From a bacterium (lineage in GTDB: Archaea > Nanobdellota > Nanobdellia > SCGC-AAA011-G17 > GW2011-AR17), in contig JAUYPF010000021.1 in the NCBI GenBank assembly GCA_030697685.1, forward strand, positions 1 through 53,118: 53,118 bases of DNA, in the 5' to 3' direction. Below are positions 16,174 to 24,400 of this stretch, one piece after another (within the stretch, counting starts at the first letter, position 1; each line of letters begins with the position of its first letter). The position numbers were made by a program, and so were the translations under genes. The notes under the pieces are model-generated. The model made no database searches and was not told the origin of the DNA. It worked only from the letters and a program-made list of their open reading frames with translations.

Positions 16174-16547
16174 TGTATTGTTTAGATAGTTCTGCAATTA
16201 TTGAAATTCTAAAAAGCTCTGAAAAAGGGGAAAAAATTGCTCAGCTCATAAAAGATGAAGATCTTTGTTCTACAACCATCTGTGAAGTAGAAGTTCTAAT
16301 TGGAACAAAAGGAAGAATAGAAAGGTATGCACAAGAGCTTTTCAAAACAATATATATTTTTGAATTTACAAAAGAAGCTGCAAAAAAGAGTATAGAAACG
16401 GGAAAAGAACTACAGAAAGAGGGAAAAACACTCATTGGAGCGGATCTATTCATTACAGGAATATGTAAAGAACAAAATCTAACTCTAGTTACTTGTGATA
16501 AAGGATTCAAAGACCTAAAGAGCATAAAAGTTATCTGTATAGAATAG
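16173..16547 (+). CDS. vapC: VapC-type PIN-domain toxin
   Basis: A 124-residue PIN-domain ribonuclease, the usual VapC length. The acidic metal-binding residues are visible: D5 in YCLDSSAIIEIL, Glu in CEVEVLIG near residue 42, Asp in GADLFITG near 94, and Asp in VTCDKGFKDL near 112. Such toxins cleave RNA, often tRNA or rRNA, when free of antitoxin. Its start overlaps the vapB stop by one base. It lies between the sugar island and the Cys-rich membrane protein genes. Confidence 0.88.
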   Translation: MYCLDSSAIIEILKSSEKGEKIAQLIKDEDLCSTTICEVEVLIGTKGRIERYAQELFKTIYIFEFTKEAAKKSIETGKELQKEGKTLIGADLFITGICKEQNLTLVTCDKGFKDLKSIKVICIE

Positions 16548-16553
16548 TCATTC

Positions 16554-18983
16554 TCAATAATCCCGTAAATATTCTAAAGAACTTCGTTCAGGAGCTTTAT
16601 ATTTATCAGTTTCTGCAATAGAGCTATATCCTTTAATAAGAAAACTCCAAAATCTATTCCAAACATCTTTTTCTTTTTCTGGTGCTTGTTGTGCAGGTTT
16701 TTCCCCTTCTTCAGTAACTATTTCATCACAATCAGGGTCGTCACCACTGATATCTTCTGTACAAATACCTGACTTACAATTCCAACAATCACTATAAAGT
16801 GCAACACAATCATTTTTATCATCACATTCACTAACTAATTTCTTCTTTCCAAAAAAATTCCAAAGATTAGGAGTATCAGTATTCTCAGAATCATCGTCTT
16901 CTGCACAAGCACTACTACAATCTCCATCAGCACAATCTACAGCACCATCACAATCATTATCTATTTCATCATCACAAAGCTCTTCACTCGATTCAATTCC
17001 AGAACAATCACTATCATCACAATCTATATCCTTATCACCATCATCATCAGAACCATCACTACAATTTGTTTCTGTTGTAGGAACTACTTCATCTTCACTA
17101 ACACAAGCATCATTTTCACAAGTACAACTCACTGCTTCATACGTAACAAGAAAATCATCACAATAATATTCTCTCAAGGTATTTGAAGAATCTTTAGGTT
17201 GATTCATATTATCTGCATCAGTAACACAACTATCCTCATAATCGTAAGGAACATTTTTGTTTGTATAATAAGCTTGCCCTGTAGTTATACCAGGAAGGGT
17301 ATAATTTTTCCCACCATCAGTTTCATGACAAATCTCATCAGCATCTAAACAGAAAACAATCCCATCTTCATCTCCATCAATATGAGAATAATTTCCTTTT
17401 TCATTAGAATTATAAAAAGCATTGTCAAAGAAACCTACAGGGCATATTTCCACACAGCTTCCATCTTCATCACAGCTCTCTGTAACTTCACAATCAGCAT
17501 CAACAATGCATTCTATTCCCAGCTCCTCATCTCCCCAATCACTACATTCACCATCAGCAATATCAACATCTCCATCTCCATCATTATCAATACCATCTGC
17601 ACATGTAGGCAATACATCTGTGCAAACATCTTCTACTTCAGGAATAACACAATCACTTGCACAATCACTATCATCACAATCAGCATCACCATTCCCATCA
17701 TTATCAGCACCATCATCACAAGTAACTTCTGTGCCATATTCACAACCATCAATTTTATCACAATCACTATCAGCACAATCTACATAACCATCACTATCAT
17801 CATCAATGTCACCAGTACAATTTGTTTCTACTTCAATATCCTCTTCTTCACAAATACTCGTTGTTACATCACAAATATACCCATCATTACATTGCCCTTC
17901 TTCAGTACAAGAATTATAACAAATTTCATTTGCTATATCACAAGCATAAGCTCCCTCACAAACATATCCACTTCCACAAGAAACATCTCCAGCATCAACC
18001 ACACTAACACCACTACTAGCACAATCACTATCTGCAGAATAATACAAACTTCCACTACTCATAAGAGCAAGGCCTGTACACGTTTGGCTAGCATCAATAA
18101 TATCTGTATCTAAATTCTCACAACCATATAATTCTGTTGCACTATCACAAAGAGAATTGCATTCTAAAGGTTCTAATGTACAGTCCTCATAACTTGTAAA
18201 AGTCTCTGTATCAACAATATAACAACCACAAACATAATCTAATACTTTATCAGCATCAACATCACAACCACCAGTGCTATCAATACTTCCATCCTCATTA
18301 TTATCTAAACCATCACTACAAAGAATTTCTATAACAGAACTAATACCACTACCTGAAGAACCACTCGTATCAGTACTTCCAGAACTACTACTCCCTGAAG
18401 AATCATTAGAACTAGTAATACCACCAGAACTCTCAGCAGCCCCTTTCTTTACACAGACATTAAAAGAACACCCATAATTTGTACTAAATTCTTCTTCACA
18501 CTCTTCATCTGTTCCACAATAAAAATCAACACAATTTCCATTCTCACAAGTTTCCCCATATCCGCAATCAGAATAATAATCACACTCACCGCCAAAAACA
18601 ACAAGCTGTTCTTCATCTTCTAAAACAATTCCTTCTTCAATAAAATCTTCTTCAAGAACACAATCACCACTGCTGCAACTATACCCACGTCCACAATCTC
18701 TATCAGAAAGACAATCCACCTCTTTTTCCCCAGAAAAGAAGAATATCCCTGCAAGAAGCAAACCCAGTAAAATCAAAAGCCCCACCCAAAACAAAGGTTT
18801 TTTCAAAAAGTTTGAAGGATGTACTACTTTCATACATTTTGTAATCATTTCCTGAGAAACACCGCTTTTTGTAAGCGCTTCTTTTATTTTCGCATCAGAA
18901 TATCCCTTACTTTCATAATCTTTAATATAACCTAGAACTTTTTTTTCTTGATCACCTAAAGGAATACTCTTTTCAACAGCCAA
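16554..18983 (-). CDS. Membrane-anchored Cys/Asp-rich surface protein with cytosolic helical domain
   Basis: 809 residues. Residues 1-60 form a cytosolic helical domain (VLGYIKDYESKGYSDAKIKE, ALTKSGVSQEMITKCM) with a UBA-like pattern. One membrane span follows (FWVGLLILLGLLLAGIFFF, about 66-84), then a long extracellular part. The exterior has EGF-like short Cys motifs (DCGRGYSCSSGDC) and about six copies of a CxDGxDNDxDGxxDCxDxDC module whose spaced Asp residues resemble calcium-binding loops. The start is TTG 18983 with GGTGAT upstream. Two paralogues follow (19097-21409 and 22008-22418). Likely a surface or adhesion protein; a signalling role for the inner domain is only inference. The C-terminus (NLWNFFGKKK, then VWNRFWSFL) has no sorting signal I recognise. 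Confidence 0.7.
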   Translation of the reverse strand: MAVEKSIPLGDQEKKVLGYIKDYESKGYSDAKIKEALTKSGVSQEMITKCMKVVHPSNFLKKPLFWVGLLILLGLLLAGIFFFSGEKEVDCLSDRDCGRGYSCSSGDCVLEEDFIEEGIVLEDEEQLVVFGGECDYYSDCGYGETCENGNCVDFYCGTDEECEEEFSTNYGCSFNVCVKKGAAESSGGITSSNDSSGSSSSGSTDTSGSSGSGISSVIEILCSDGLDNNEDGSIDSTGGCDVDADKVLDYVCGCYIVDTETFTSYEDCTLEPLECNSLCDSATELYGCENLDTDIIDASQTCTGLALMSSGSLYYSADSDCASSGVSVVDAGDVSCGSGYVCEGAYACDIANEICYNSCTEEGQCNDGYICDVTTSICEEEDIEVETNCTGDIDDDSDGYVDCADSDCDKIDGCEYGTEVTCDDGADNDGNGDADCDDSDCASDCVIPEVEDVCTDVLPTCADGIDNDGDGDVDIADGECSDWGDEELGIECIVDADCEVTESCDEDGSCVEICPVGFFDNAFYNSNEKGNYSHIDGDEDGIVFCLDADEICHETDGGKNYTLPGITTGQAYYTNKNVPYDYEDSCVTDADNMNQPKDSSNTLREYYCDDFLVTYEAVSCTCENDACVSEDEVVPTTETNCSDGSDDDGDKDIDCDDSDCSGIESSEELCDDEIDNDCDGAVDCADGDCSSACAEDDDSENTDTPNLWNFFGKKKLVSECDDKNDCVALYSDCWNCKSGICTEDISGDDPDCDEIVTEEGEKPAQQAPEKEKDVWNRFWSFLIKGYSSIAETDKYKAPERSSLEYLRDY

Positions 18984-19096
18984 AATCTATCACCAACTTT
19001 TTAATCTAAAAGAGAATATGACTTTTAAAGCTTTCTATTTTCAAAATATTCTCTTTGCAACAAACTAAATTGTATTCTCCTTATGGAGAAAAGATA

Positions 19097-21409
19097 TTAT
19101 TTTCTTAAATAGCTTTGATCAAGAAATCTATCATCAACAGCTTCACTCACAAAAAAGAAATTCCAAATTTTTTCTAAAAGATTTTGTTCTCCTTCAGGTG
19201 CAAGAGATAATTTAATCAAAGATTTAACTTTAGCAGTAGAAGACGTAACTTTTAAAGTCTCAGAATCATCTTCTGCATCACTGCATTGAGTATCAGCAAA
19301 ATAATACACTCCCCCACCACCATTATTATTTTCACAAGCTGTCTTACAATATACTCCAGTCATACTATCCTTAGCTACATTTTGTTCTTCTAAAAAGACA
19401 CTACAACTATAATCAATAACTCCATCATTATCTGTATCACAAGCACCTAAGTAATCATATTTTCCATCCACATCATTATCCACAGCATCTGCACAAGCAG
19501 CAACTTCAGGCACAGAAGCAGCATCTCCACTAGAAGGCAAAACACATTCACCATTACTACAACTTGCAGTAGAGCCATATACAGTACTACAAGAAATAGT
19601 TTCATAACTCAAAGTATTATCTTCAGCACAAGAATACTCTATAAGATTATTAGAATCACAACTATCAGTTCCAGTTTCTGTTCCTTCACTACTCACAACA
19701 GTAACAGTTCCTTGACTAAGATTAGCATCTTCAGCAGAAGAATCAGAATCAGAACAACTCCCTACACAATCACTATCTCCTTCACAATCACTATCATCAC
19801 AATTTACATCACCATCCCCATCATTATCAATCTCATCACCACAATCTTCTTTAGTAACACATGCACCCCATTCACAAGTATAAGTATAGCCATAATCCGT
19901 TGCACAATTTATAAGAACGGACAAATAATCATTATCTCCTGTATCATCACAAGAATATTCACCCAAAGTATCTTTACTACAATCATCCTCAAATACAGTT
20001 TCAGTTCCACTAGAAGAAGTAAGAGTTAATGTTCCACGAACAAGATAAGGATCACCTTCCTCCGAATCAGTATCTGCACAAGTATATCCTCCCAGCTCTT
20101 CATCTCCCCAATCACCACATTCAGGATCAGCAATATCAATCAAATCATCTACATCATTATCAACACCATCTGCACACGTAGGCAGCACATCATTACAAGT
20201 ACTCTGTGTACCAACAGCAACACAAGCACTAGCACAATCACTATCCTTACAATCAATAAAGGTATCACCATCATCATCTTTACTATTACCACAATCTTCT
20301 ACAACACTAACAGCAACACATGCACCAGCACTGCAGCTATACCCAGAAGCACATTCTCCACCTAAAGAAGTGCAGACATTGTAACAATAAGAATTTCTTG
20401 CACAGGTATATGCACTACATTCACTCCCAGTAGACGTACAAACAGTACTTCCAGTTACAGAATAATTAGCAAAGGCAACAGAATGAGTAAGGACATAACT
20501 ATTGTCACTTTCTATACTTTCACTCACATTATTATAATAATCTACAGTCACATTCATACTTACATTTACAATACCTAAAGATTGCACAGTATAATACAAC
20601 CCTGTAGAATTTCCACTACAGCTATACAATCCAGATTCTCCCACATCAAAATCATAACCACTCAATTTCATATAATTCCTTCCCATTTCTGTTCCATTCT
20701 CAAAAGAAAGAATACATGCAACATTAAAGAAAGATGAAGAATTTGCATTTCCAATATTACTAATGTTATATTTATAATTCAAAGCAGTCATATTTACATC
20801 TCGTGTTGGACTAAAACTTAAAGAATCAAAAGAAACAGAATAAATTTTATAGTTAACCTCACCTTCACTTTTGCTTTCATTACTTTCTTCTACAACAACA
20901 CAAGCACCAGCATCACATTCGTAGTCATCAGCACAGCCACTTGTACTCGTACAGGAATCATAACAATTTCCACTTAAAGAACACGCAAAGCCATCATCAC
21001 AATCACTGTCTAAGTTGCATTCAGCTTCTTCTACAAAGGAAGTATCATCATCAGTAACAACAATTTCTTCTTCTAGAACACAATCTCCACTATCACAACT
21101 ATATCCTCGAGAACAATCACTGTCAGAAGAACATTCTACATCAGGAGAATCAGGAATAAACGTATAAGCAATGCCTAAAATAGCTAGAAGAAAAACAGCT
21201 CCTAAAATAATAAACAAAGTCTTTTTTGTTGCAATAGGATTTTTTATAGCCTGAACAGAAGAACTTCCAGAAGACGCTGCAGCTGCAAAAGCTTCAGAAA
21301 CCTGCTCTTGTTTCCACCCTTTTTGAAGAAGTACTTGCTCAATTTGATTTTGAGAATTTCCTTTTTTTAACGCACTCTGAATGAAACTTACAATCCGCTG
21401 ATCAGCCAA
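19097..21409 (-). CDS. Membrane-anchored Cys/Asp-rich surface protein, paralogue 2
   Basis: 770 residues with the same plan as the 16554-18983 product: a cytosolic helical domain (IVSFIQSALKKGNSQNQIEQ, VLLQKGWKQEQVSEAF), one membrane span (TLFIILGAVFLLAILGIAYTF, about 64-84), DCSRGYSCDSGDC, then an exterior with about four DNDGDG..DC.DSDC modules. Between residues about 180 and 300 it has an added beta-rich domain with many N-x-S/T sites (possible N-glycosylation), ending in NYSVTGSTVC. The start is TTG 21409, with AAGAGGTG about eight bases upstream, a strong ribosome-binding site. The C-terminus carries NLLEKIWNFFFVSEA, similar to the WNFF/WNRF end of the paralogue. Confidence 0.7.
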   Translation of the reverse strand: MADQRIVSFIQSALKKGNSQNQIEQVLLQKGWKQEQVSEAFAAAASSGSSSVQAIKNPIATKKTLFIILGAVFLLAILGIAYTFIPDSPDVECSSDSDCSRGYSCDSGDCVLEEEIVVTDDDTSFVEEAECNLDSDCDDGFACSLSGNCYDSCTSTSGCADDYECDAGACVVVEESNESKSEGEVNYKIYSVSFDSLSFSPTRDVNMTALNYKYNISNIGNANSSSFFNVACILSFENGTEMGRNYMKLSGYDFDVGESGLYSCSGNSTGLYYTVQSLGIVNVSMNVTVDYYNNVSESIESDNSYVLTHSVAFANYSVTGSTVCTSTGSECSAYTCARNSYCYNVCTSLGGECASGYSCSAGACVAVSVVEDCGNSKDDDGDTFIDCKDSDCASACVAVGTQSTCNDVLPTCADGVDNDVDDLIDIADPECGDWGDEELGGYTCADTDSEEGDPYLVRGTLTLTSSSGTETVFEDDCSKDTLGEYSCDDTGDNDYLSVLINCATDYGYTYTCEWGACVTKEDCGDEIDNDGDGDVNCDDSDCEGDSDCVGSCSDSDSSAEDANLSQGTVTVVSSEGTETGTDSCDSNNLIEYSCAEDNTLSYETISCSTVYGSTASCSNGECVLPSSGDAASVPEVAACADAVDNDVDGKYDYLGACDTDNDGVIDYSCSVFLEEQNVAKDSMTGVYCKTACENNNGGGGVYYFADTQCSDAEDDSETLKVTSSTAKVKSLIKLSLAPEGEQNLLEKIWNFFFVSEAVDDRFLDQSYLRK

Positions 21410-21504
21410 TGATATACACCTCTTATAGATAAAACAATACCTCTAACCTTTTTAAACATTTCTTTTTCTACTATTATTTGTAATTTTTCCATTTATAAAT
21501 TTTT

Positions 21505-21548
21505 TCTGCTTGGACAGGCGGACACGTTGGCACGGGGTGCGCGAGAAG
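21505..21548. other. GC-rich island of unknown nature upstream of tRNA-Gly
   Basis: About 44 bp of clearly GC-rich sequence (GGACAGGCGGACACG, then GGCACGGGGTGCGCGAG) in an AT-rich intergenic region. It includes a small GCAC-GGG-GTGC hairpin and is flanked by TATA-like ATTTATAAATT (about 21491) and GTTTATAAATAAC (21548-21560). In AT-rich archaea such islands often mark structured RNAs. I could not match it to a known RNA class. Confidence 0.3.
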
Positions 21549-21678
21549 TTTATAAATAACAATATCATTTAAAACTTATCAAAATCTAGGCAAATTCTAT
21601 CCCAAAAAGTTAATAAAGTCTTAAAATTTTTAAAAGGACTATGCGCTGGTAATTTAGGGGTAGAATATCTGCCTTCCA

Positions 21679-21961
21679 GAGGTTTAATGGAAAGAAAAGA
21701 TATACTCAAAAGATGGCGTGATAAAAAAAGAAAAGAAGCTGAAAAATTACTAGGAAACAAATGTTACTTCTGTAACAGAAATAAAAACTTAGTATATCAT
21801 GAGAAAAAAGGACGAAAACATAGCCACGATCAAACTGCAGTATTAGTCGTTAAAAATCCTCAAAGCTTCGTAAGATTATGCCACCCATGCCACAGAGCTG
21901 TCCATTGGTTAATGGAAAAATTTGAATGGCAATGGGAAAAAATTACCGAAAACCTGAAGTG
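21679..21961 (+). other. Archaeal bulge-helix-bulge tRNA intron encoding an HNH protein
   Basis: Splice sites are placed after the second base of each 3-nt bulge (CA^G and TG^A), the usual archaeal endonuclease cut. This gives 283 nt between tRNA positions 37 and 38. The ORF (276 nt with stop) fills it: GAGG at intron bases 1-4 serves as Shine-Dalgarno, ATG is at bases 9-11, and the TGA stop is the 3' bulge itself, with its last A in exon 2. Excision therefore removes the intact stop codon. Confidence 0.9.
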
Positions 21962-21962
21962 A
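21687..21962 (+). CDS. HNH-family nuclease-like protein encoded in the tRNA-Gly intron
   Basis: A 91-residue basic protein. Residues 1-22 are a Lys/Arg-rich helix (MERKDILKRWRDKKRKEAEK). They are followed by a zinc-knuckle HNH core: CYFC (25-28), LVYHEKKGRKHSHD with the first HNH His, and LCHPCHRAVHW with the second CxxC and the final His near residues 70-80. HNH nucleases nick or cut DNA, and small ones act as homing endonucleases. GAGG four bases upstream supports ATG 21687. The location strongly suggests a homing enzyme that would target an intronless tRNA-Gly allele. The intact stop exists only in unspliced precursor; in a circularised intron the frame would run about 14 codons further to a new TGA. 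Activity is untested. Confidence 0.85.
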   Translation: MERKDILKRWRDKKRKEAEKLLGNKCYFCNRNKNLVYHEKKGRKHSHDQTAVLVVKNPQSFVRLCHPCHRAVHWLMEKFEWQWEKITENLK

Positions 21963-22007
21963 GCAGATCACCTGGGTTCGAATCCCAGCCAGCGCATTTA
22001 TTTTCTT

Positions 22008-22418
22008 TTAAGGCTCTAAACATTTGTAACAAGCATAGCCACTGCCGCAATCATCAATAACTTGGCAATTCAAAAAAGCTTCATGGCTCACACAACGTCC
22101 TTGTGTGCAAGAATATCCAGAAGGACAAGCACTATCACTATCACATTCTCCAGAGCTTGGCGCATAATTCAAAAGCACTAATAAAACAATAAAAAGAAAG
22201 AGAAGTAATGCTGCAACAAGAAAAAATACCCATTTTCGCGAAATAAAAAAAGCTTCTTTTCTTCCAGGCAAAGTAAATCCTTTTTGAATAATAGGAAGTG
22301 GCACACCACTTTTTAAAAGTGCAGTGCAAATATCATCATCAGTATATCCCTTAGCTCTATAAACATCAATATACGCAATGACCTTTTTTTCTAAATCTGC
22401 AGCATCATTATTTTTCAT
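22008..22418 (-). CDS. Short paralogue of the Cys-rich membrane proteins
   Basis: 136 residues. The cytosolic helical domain (KKVIAYIDVYRAKGYTDDDI, CTALLKSGVPLPIIQKGF, residues 10-47) is clearly related to that of the 16554-18983 product (YIKDYESKGYSDAKIKEALTKSGV). A membrane span (VFFLVAALLLFLFIVLLVLL, about 63-82) and a short exterior with two Cys motifs (CDSDSACPSGYSCTQGRCV and CQVIDDCGSGYACYKC) follow. It ends right after the second motif, so it is either a minimal family member or a truncated one. It begins just downstream of tRNA-Gly in convergent orientation, within 12 bp of the tRNA 3' end. Confidence 0.68.
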   Translation of the reverse strand: MKNNDAADLEKKVIAYIDVYRAKGYTDDDICTALLKSGVPLPIIQKGFTLPGRKEAFFISRKWVFFLVAALLLFLFIVLLVLLNYAPSSGECDSDSACPSGYSCTQGRCVSHEAFLNCQVIDDCGSGYACYKCLEP

Positions 22419-22455
22419 ACTTTATCTAATATAAAAAAACTTTTTAAACTTTTGC

Positions 22456-23118
22456 TTAAGCTGCTACTGCTTCATAATTCATAAAAAGCGTTTTATTTCC
22501 TGTGCTTGCATCATTAGGAATATGTATTTCGATATAAATTTGAATAGTGTCATTAGTATCTGCATAATTTAAAATATCACAAACACCTACACTTGCATTT
22601 GCACTTGCTGTAGTAATATTCTCAAAATTTGTCGTTAGTCCAGAACAGGAATTACTTTCATTATTTAAAGATTGAACAAGCACAGCAGCACTACTACTAT
22701 TTGTACAATTCAACGCTGCTCCACAAAATAATTCTTCAGCATCTGTTAAATTCACAGAAGAAACAGTAACATTGACAGGCACAGTTCCGGAATTACTAAG
22801 AACATGCATATCTTCAGAATTTAAATACACAGTGCTATTAGCCCAGCAGCTTCTACTTGTATTTGAATTAATAATTCCATACCCTAAAGAACAGCTACTG
22901 CTATTATAATACCCGGAGCCAAAAGCTATACCAGCATCACTTAATCCTATTCCAGCACTTCCTGCTTGTGTAATACTGATAGTCCCTGTGGAAGTTACTT
23001 GCCCTGTACTTGCAATTTTTGGCAAAGAAAGCTGTTGAATAACATAGAGATTTATACCCACACTAAAAATACCTACAAAAAAAACAATAAGAATAAAATA
23101 TCCTACAACTCTCTTCAT
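22456..23118 (-). CDS. Exported surface protein of the FGSGYYN family, copy 3
   Basis: 220 residues from ATG 23118 (a TTG three codons upstream is less likely). An N-terminal membrane segment or signal anchor (VVGYFILIVFFVGIFSVGINL) is followed by TGQVTSTGTISITQAGSAGI, then IAFGSGYYNSSSC, paired Cys positions and many N-x-S/T sequons, ending KTLFMNYEAVAA. It is clearly paralogous to the products at 23158-23847 and 25606-26328. The family is unknown to me; the beta-rich, TVTQAG-to-FGSGYYN organisation suggests a small extracellular beta-sandwich. Last gene of the seven-gene surface operon. A minus-strand TATA-like GATTTTTATAG lies about 33 bases before the ATG, so it may also have its own promoter. 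Confidence 0.68.
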   Translation of the reverse strand: MKRVVGYFILIVFFVGIFSVGINLYVIQQLSLPKIASTGQVTSTGTISITQAGSAGIGLSDAGIAFGSGYYNSSSCSLGYGIINSNTSRSCWANSTVYLNSEDMHVLSNSGTVPVNVTVSSVNLTDAEELFCGAALNCTNSSSAAVLVQSLNNESNSCSGLTTNFENITTASANASVGVCDILNYADTNDTIQIYIEIHIPNDASTGNKTLFMNYEAVAA

Positions 23119-23157
23119 AAAAAACAAAGAGGAAAGAGACTATAAAAATCTTTTTAT

Positions 23158-23847
23158 TTAATAGGCAAGAGTCTCATAAGCAAGAGAAATAGTTTTTGCT
23201 CCTGAACTTGCATCTTTAGCAACGGAAGCATTCACAAAGACATTAATAGAATCACTGCTATCTTGAAAGTCTAATCTATCACAAATACCAATAGTCACAT
23301 TAGAATTAAAACTCACACCTTGTTCATATCCAGAACTCAATCCTGTACAAGAATTACTTTCATTATTATAAGAGAGATATTGTAATGCTGCAACATTAGT
23401 AAAAGGACAATTCCCTCCACACAACCAATCTTCTGCATGTTTGTCAGCAATAACGCTCACATTCACAAAAGCACTCCCATTATTTTGTAAAGTATGAAAA
23501 TCCCTTCCTGTGCCATCAAGAATAGCAGTGGTATTCACCCAGCAATAAGGTGCAGCCTGCCCATACACGCTCCCCACAGTCCCATCACCATAAGTCAAAT
23601 TAGAATCTAAAGTTGCAAAAGTATTTCCTGTACATGTAGCATTATAATACCCTGAGCCAAACGCAATCGCAGTATCAGTAATAAGCAACCCTGCTGCACC
23701 AGCCTGTGTAACTGTCGCCGTCCCAGTACCAGTGACCAAACCAGTATAAGGCAAAGAAAAAAGAGAAAGGTAGCTAAATAAAAATACAACTACAAAGAAA
23801 AAGAAAAGTAATACAATACGAGGATCAAAATCTTTTCTCTTTTTCAT
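23158..23847 (-). CDS. Exported surface protein of the FGSGYYN family, copy 2
   Basis: 229 residues from ATG 23847 (MKKRKDFDPRIVLL). The upstream frame continues 29 codons but overlaps the preceding gene, and a TTATATATA box lies about 35 bases before this ATG. A signal anchor (IVLLFFFFVVVFLFSYLSLF) precedes the shared core: TVTQAGAAGLLITDTAIAFG, then FGSGYYNATC, WVNTTAIL, DRLDFQDSSDS and a KTISLAYETLAY end. Cys residues are at paired positions and N-x-S/T sites are frequent. It shares nearly identical DNA blocks with 25606-26328, suggesting recent duplication or gene conversion. Function is unknown; probably outside the membrane. Confidence 0.7.
   Translation of the reverse strand: MKKRKDFDPRIVLLFFFFVVVFLFSYLSLFSLPYTGLVTGTGTATVTQAGAAGLLITDTAIAFGSGYYNATCTGNTFATLDSNLTYGDGTVGSVYGQAAPYCWVNTTAILDGTGRDFHTLQNNGSAFVNVSVIADKHAEDWLCGGNCPFTNVAALQYLSYNNESNSCTGLSSGYEQGVSFNSNVTIGICDRLDFQDSSDSINVFVNASVAKDASSGAKTISLAYETLAY
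23521..23628 (-). repeat. Near-identical DNA block shared with 25978-26085
   Basis: Two exact matches, 52 bp (23521-23572 with 25978-26029) and 47 bp (23582-23628 with 26039-26085), flank a 9-bp segment that differs completely. The surrounding paralogous coding sequence is much more diverged, so this block looks like gene conversion or a recent partial duplication. Confidence 0.75.
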
Positions 23848-23887
23848 AAGAAAATATGAAGAAGAAGAAATATATATAACTATTGCG

Positions 23888-24391
23888 TTAGAGATAATAA
23901 TCCAATTGTTCCTCAACCCAAAAAGAAAGAGCATCTAAAAAACTCCATTCCTTGACCAGAATAAGAATATATCCTTGATAATAATCATCAACTTCTACAT
24001 TTTTTGCAGTTGGAGAAAAAATAACTTTCAAAGATATTGTCTCAGAAGGTTCTAAATCAAAAATAAGATTATTTTCTTTTCTCTCACCTTTATATTCATA
24101 AGAAATAAAAGCTTGTATATTTCCATAACTCTGCACATCAATATGTACAGTTTCATTATAAGAATTAACAAAATCAATTTTTCTATAGCTATAAGGGGAA
24201 TTTATAGGTACAAGACCAAAATGAAGTTTGTCTGCATCAAGATTAAATCCCCCATCATTTTCTCCAGAAATAATCGCATCAGTCTCATAAATAATGACAT
24301 CCTCAATAAGAGAAAGTTCATATAAGAATACAAAAATACTCAAAAGAAAGAAGAAATAAAAAATATATAAAAATAATTTTTTAAAATGCAT
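23888..24391 (-). CDS. Exported beta-rich protein of unknown function
   Basis: 167 residues. The N-terminal signal anchor (KLFLYIFYFFFLLSIFVFLY) is followed by an extracytoplasmic domain with alternating strands (ADKLHFGLVPINSPYSYRKI, DFVNSYNETVHIDVQSYG, LEPSETISLKVIFSPTAKN), a pattern typical of immunoglobulin-like or ASPM/SPD-2-Hydin-type beta-sandwiches. ATG 24391 is preceded by GGTGAGGAT. It lies 9 bp downstream of the DUF916-like gene, in the same operon. It probably works with the neighbouring surface proteins, but no specific function is indicated. Confidence 0.6.
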   Translation of the reverse strand: MHFKKLFLYIFYFFFLLSIFVFLYELSLIEDVIIYETDAIISGENDGGFNLDADKLHFGLVPINSPYSYRKIDFVNSYNETVHIDVQSYGNIQAFISYEYKGERKENNLIFDLEPSETISLKVIFSPTAKNVEVDDYYQGYILILVKEWSFLDALSFWVEEQLDYYL

Positions 24392-24400
24392 ATCCTCACC

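Larger units (their letters stand above)
21643..21996 (+). tRNA. tRNA-Gly(UCC) with 283-nt intron at 37/38
   Basis: Exon 1 is 21643-21678 and exon 2 is 21962-21996, giving a 71-nt tRNA without encoded CCA. The acceptor stem GCGCTGG (21643-21649) pairs with CCAGCGC (21989-21995), with discriminator A at 21996. The T arm is CTGGG-TTCGAAT-CCCAG (21972-21988). The anticodon stem TCTGC/GCAGA (21668-21672 with 21963-21967) closes loop CTTCCAA, with anticodon TCC at 21675-21677. The junction forms a textbook bulge-helix-bulge: 3' bulge TGA (21960-21962), central 4-bp helix CTTC/GAAG (21673-21676 with 21956-21959), 5' bulge CAG (21677-21679), inner helix AGGTTT/AAACCT. AT-rich TATA candidates lie at 21609-21637. 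The intron carries an HNH ORF. Confidence 0.95.

Noticed and set aside
17382-18113. 243-codon plus-strand Ile/Thr/Ser-rich frame
   Set aside because: Antisense shadow of the Asp/Cys-rich surface protein gene; composition is the complement of GAT/TGT-rich codons, not a protein.
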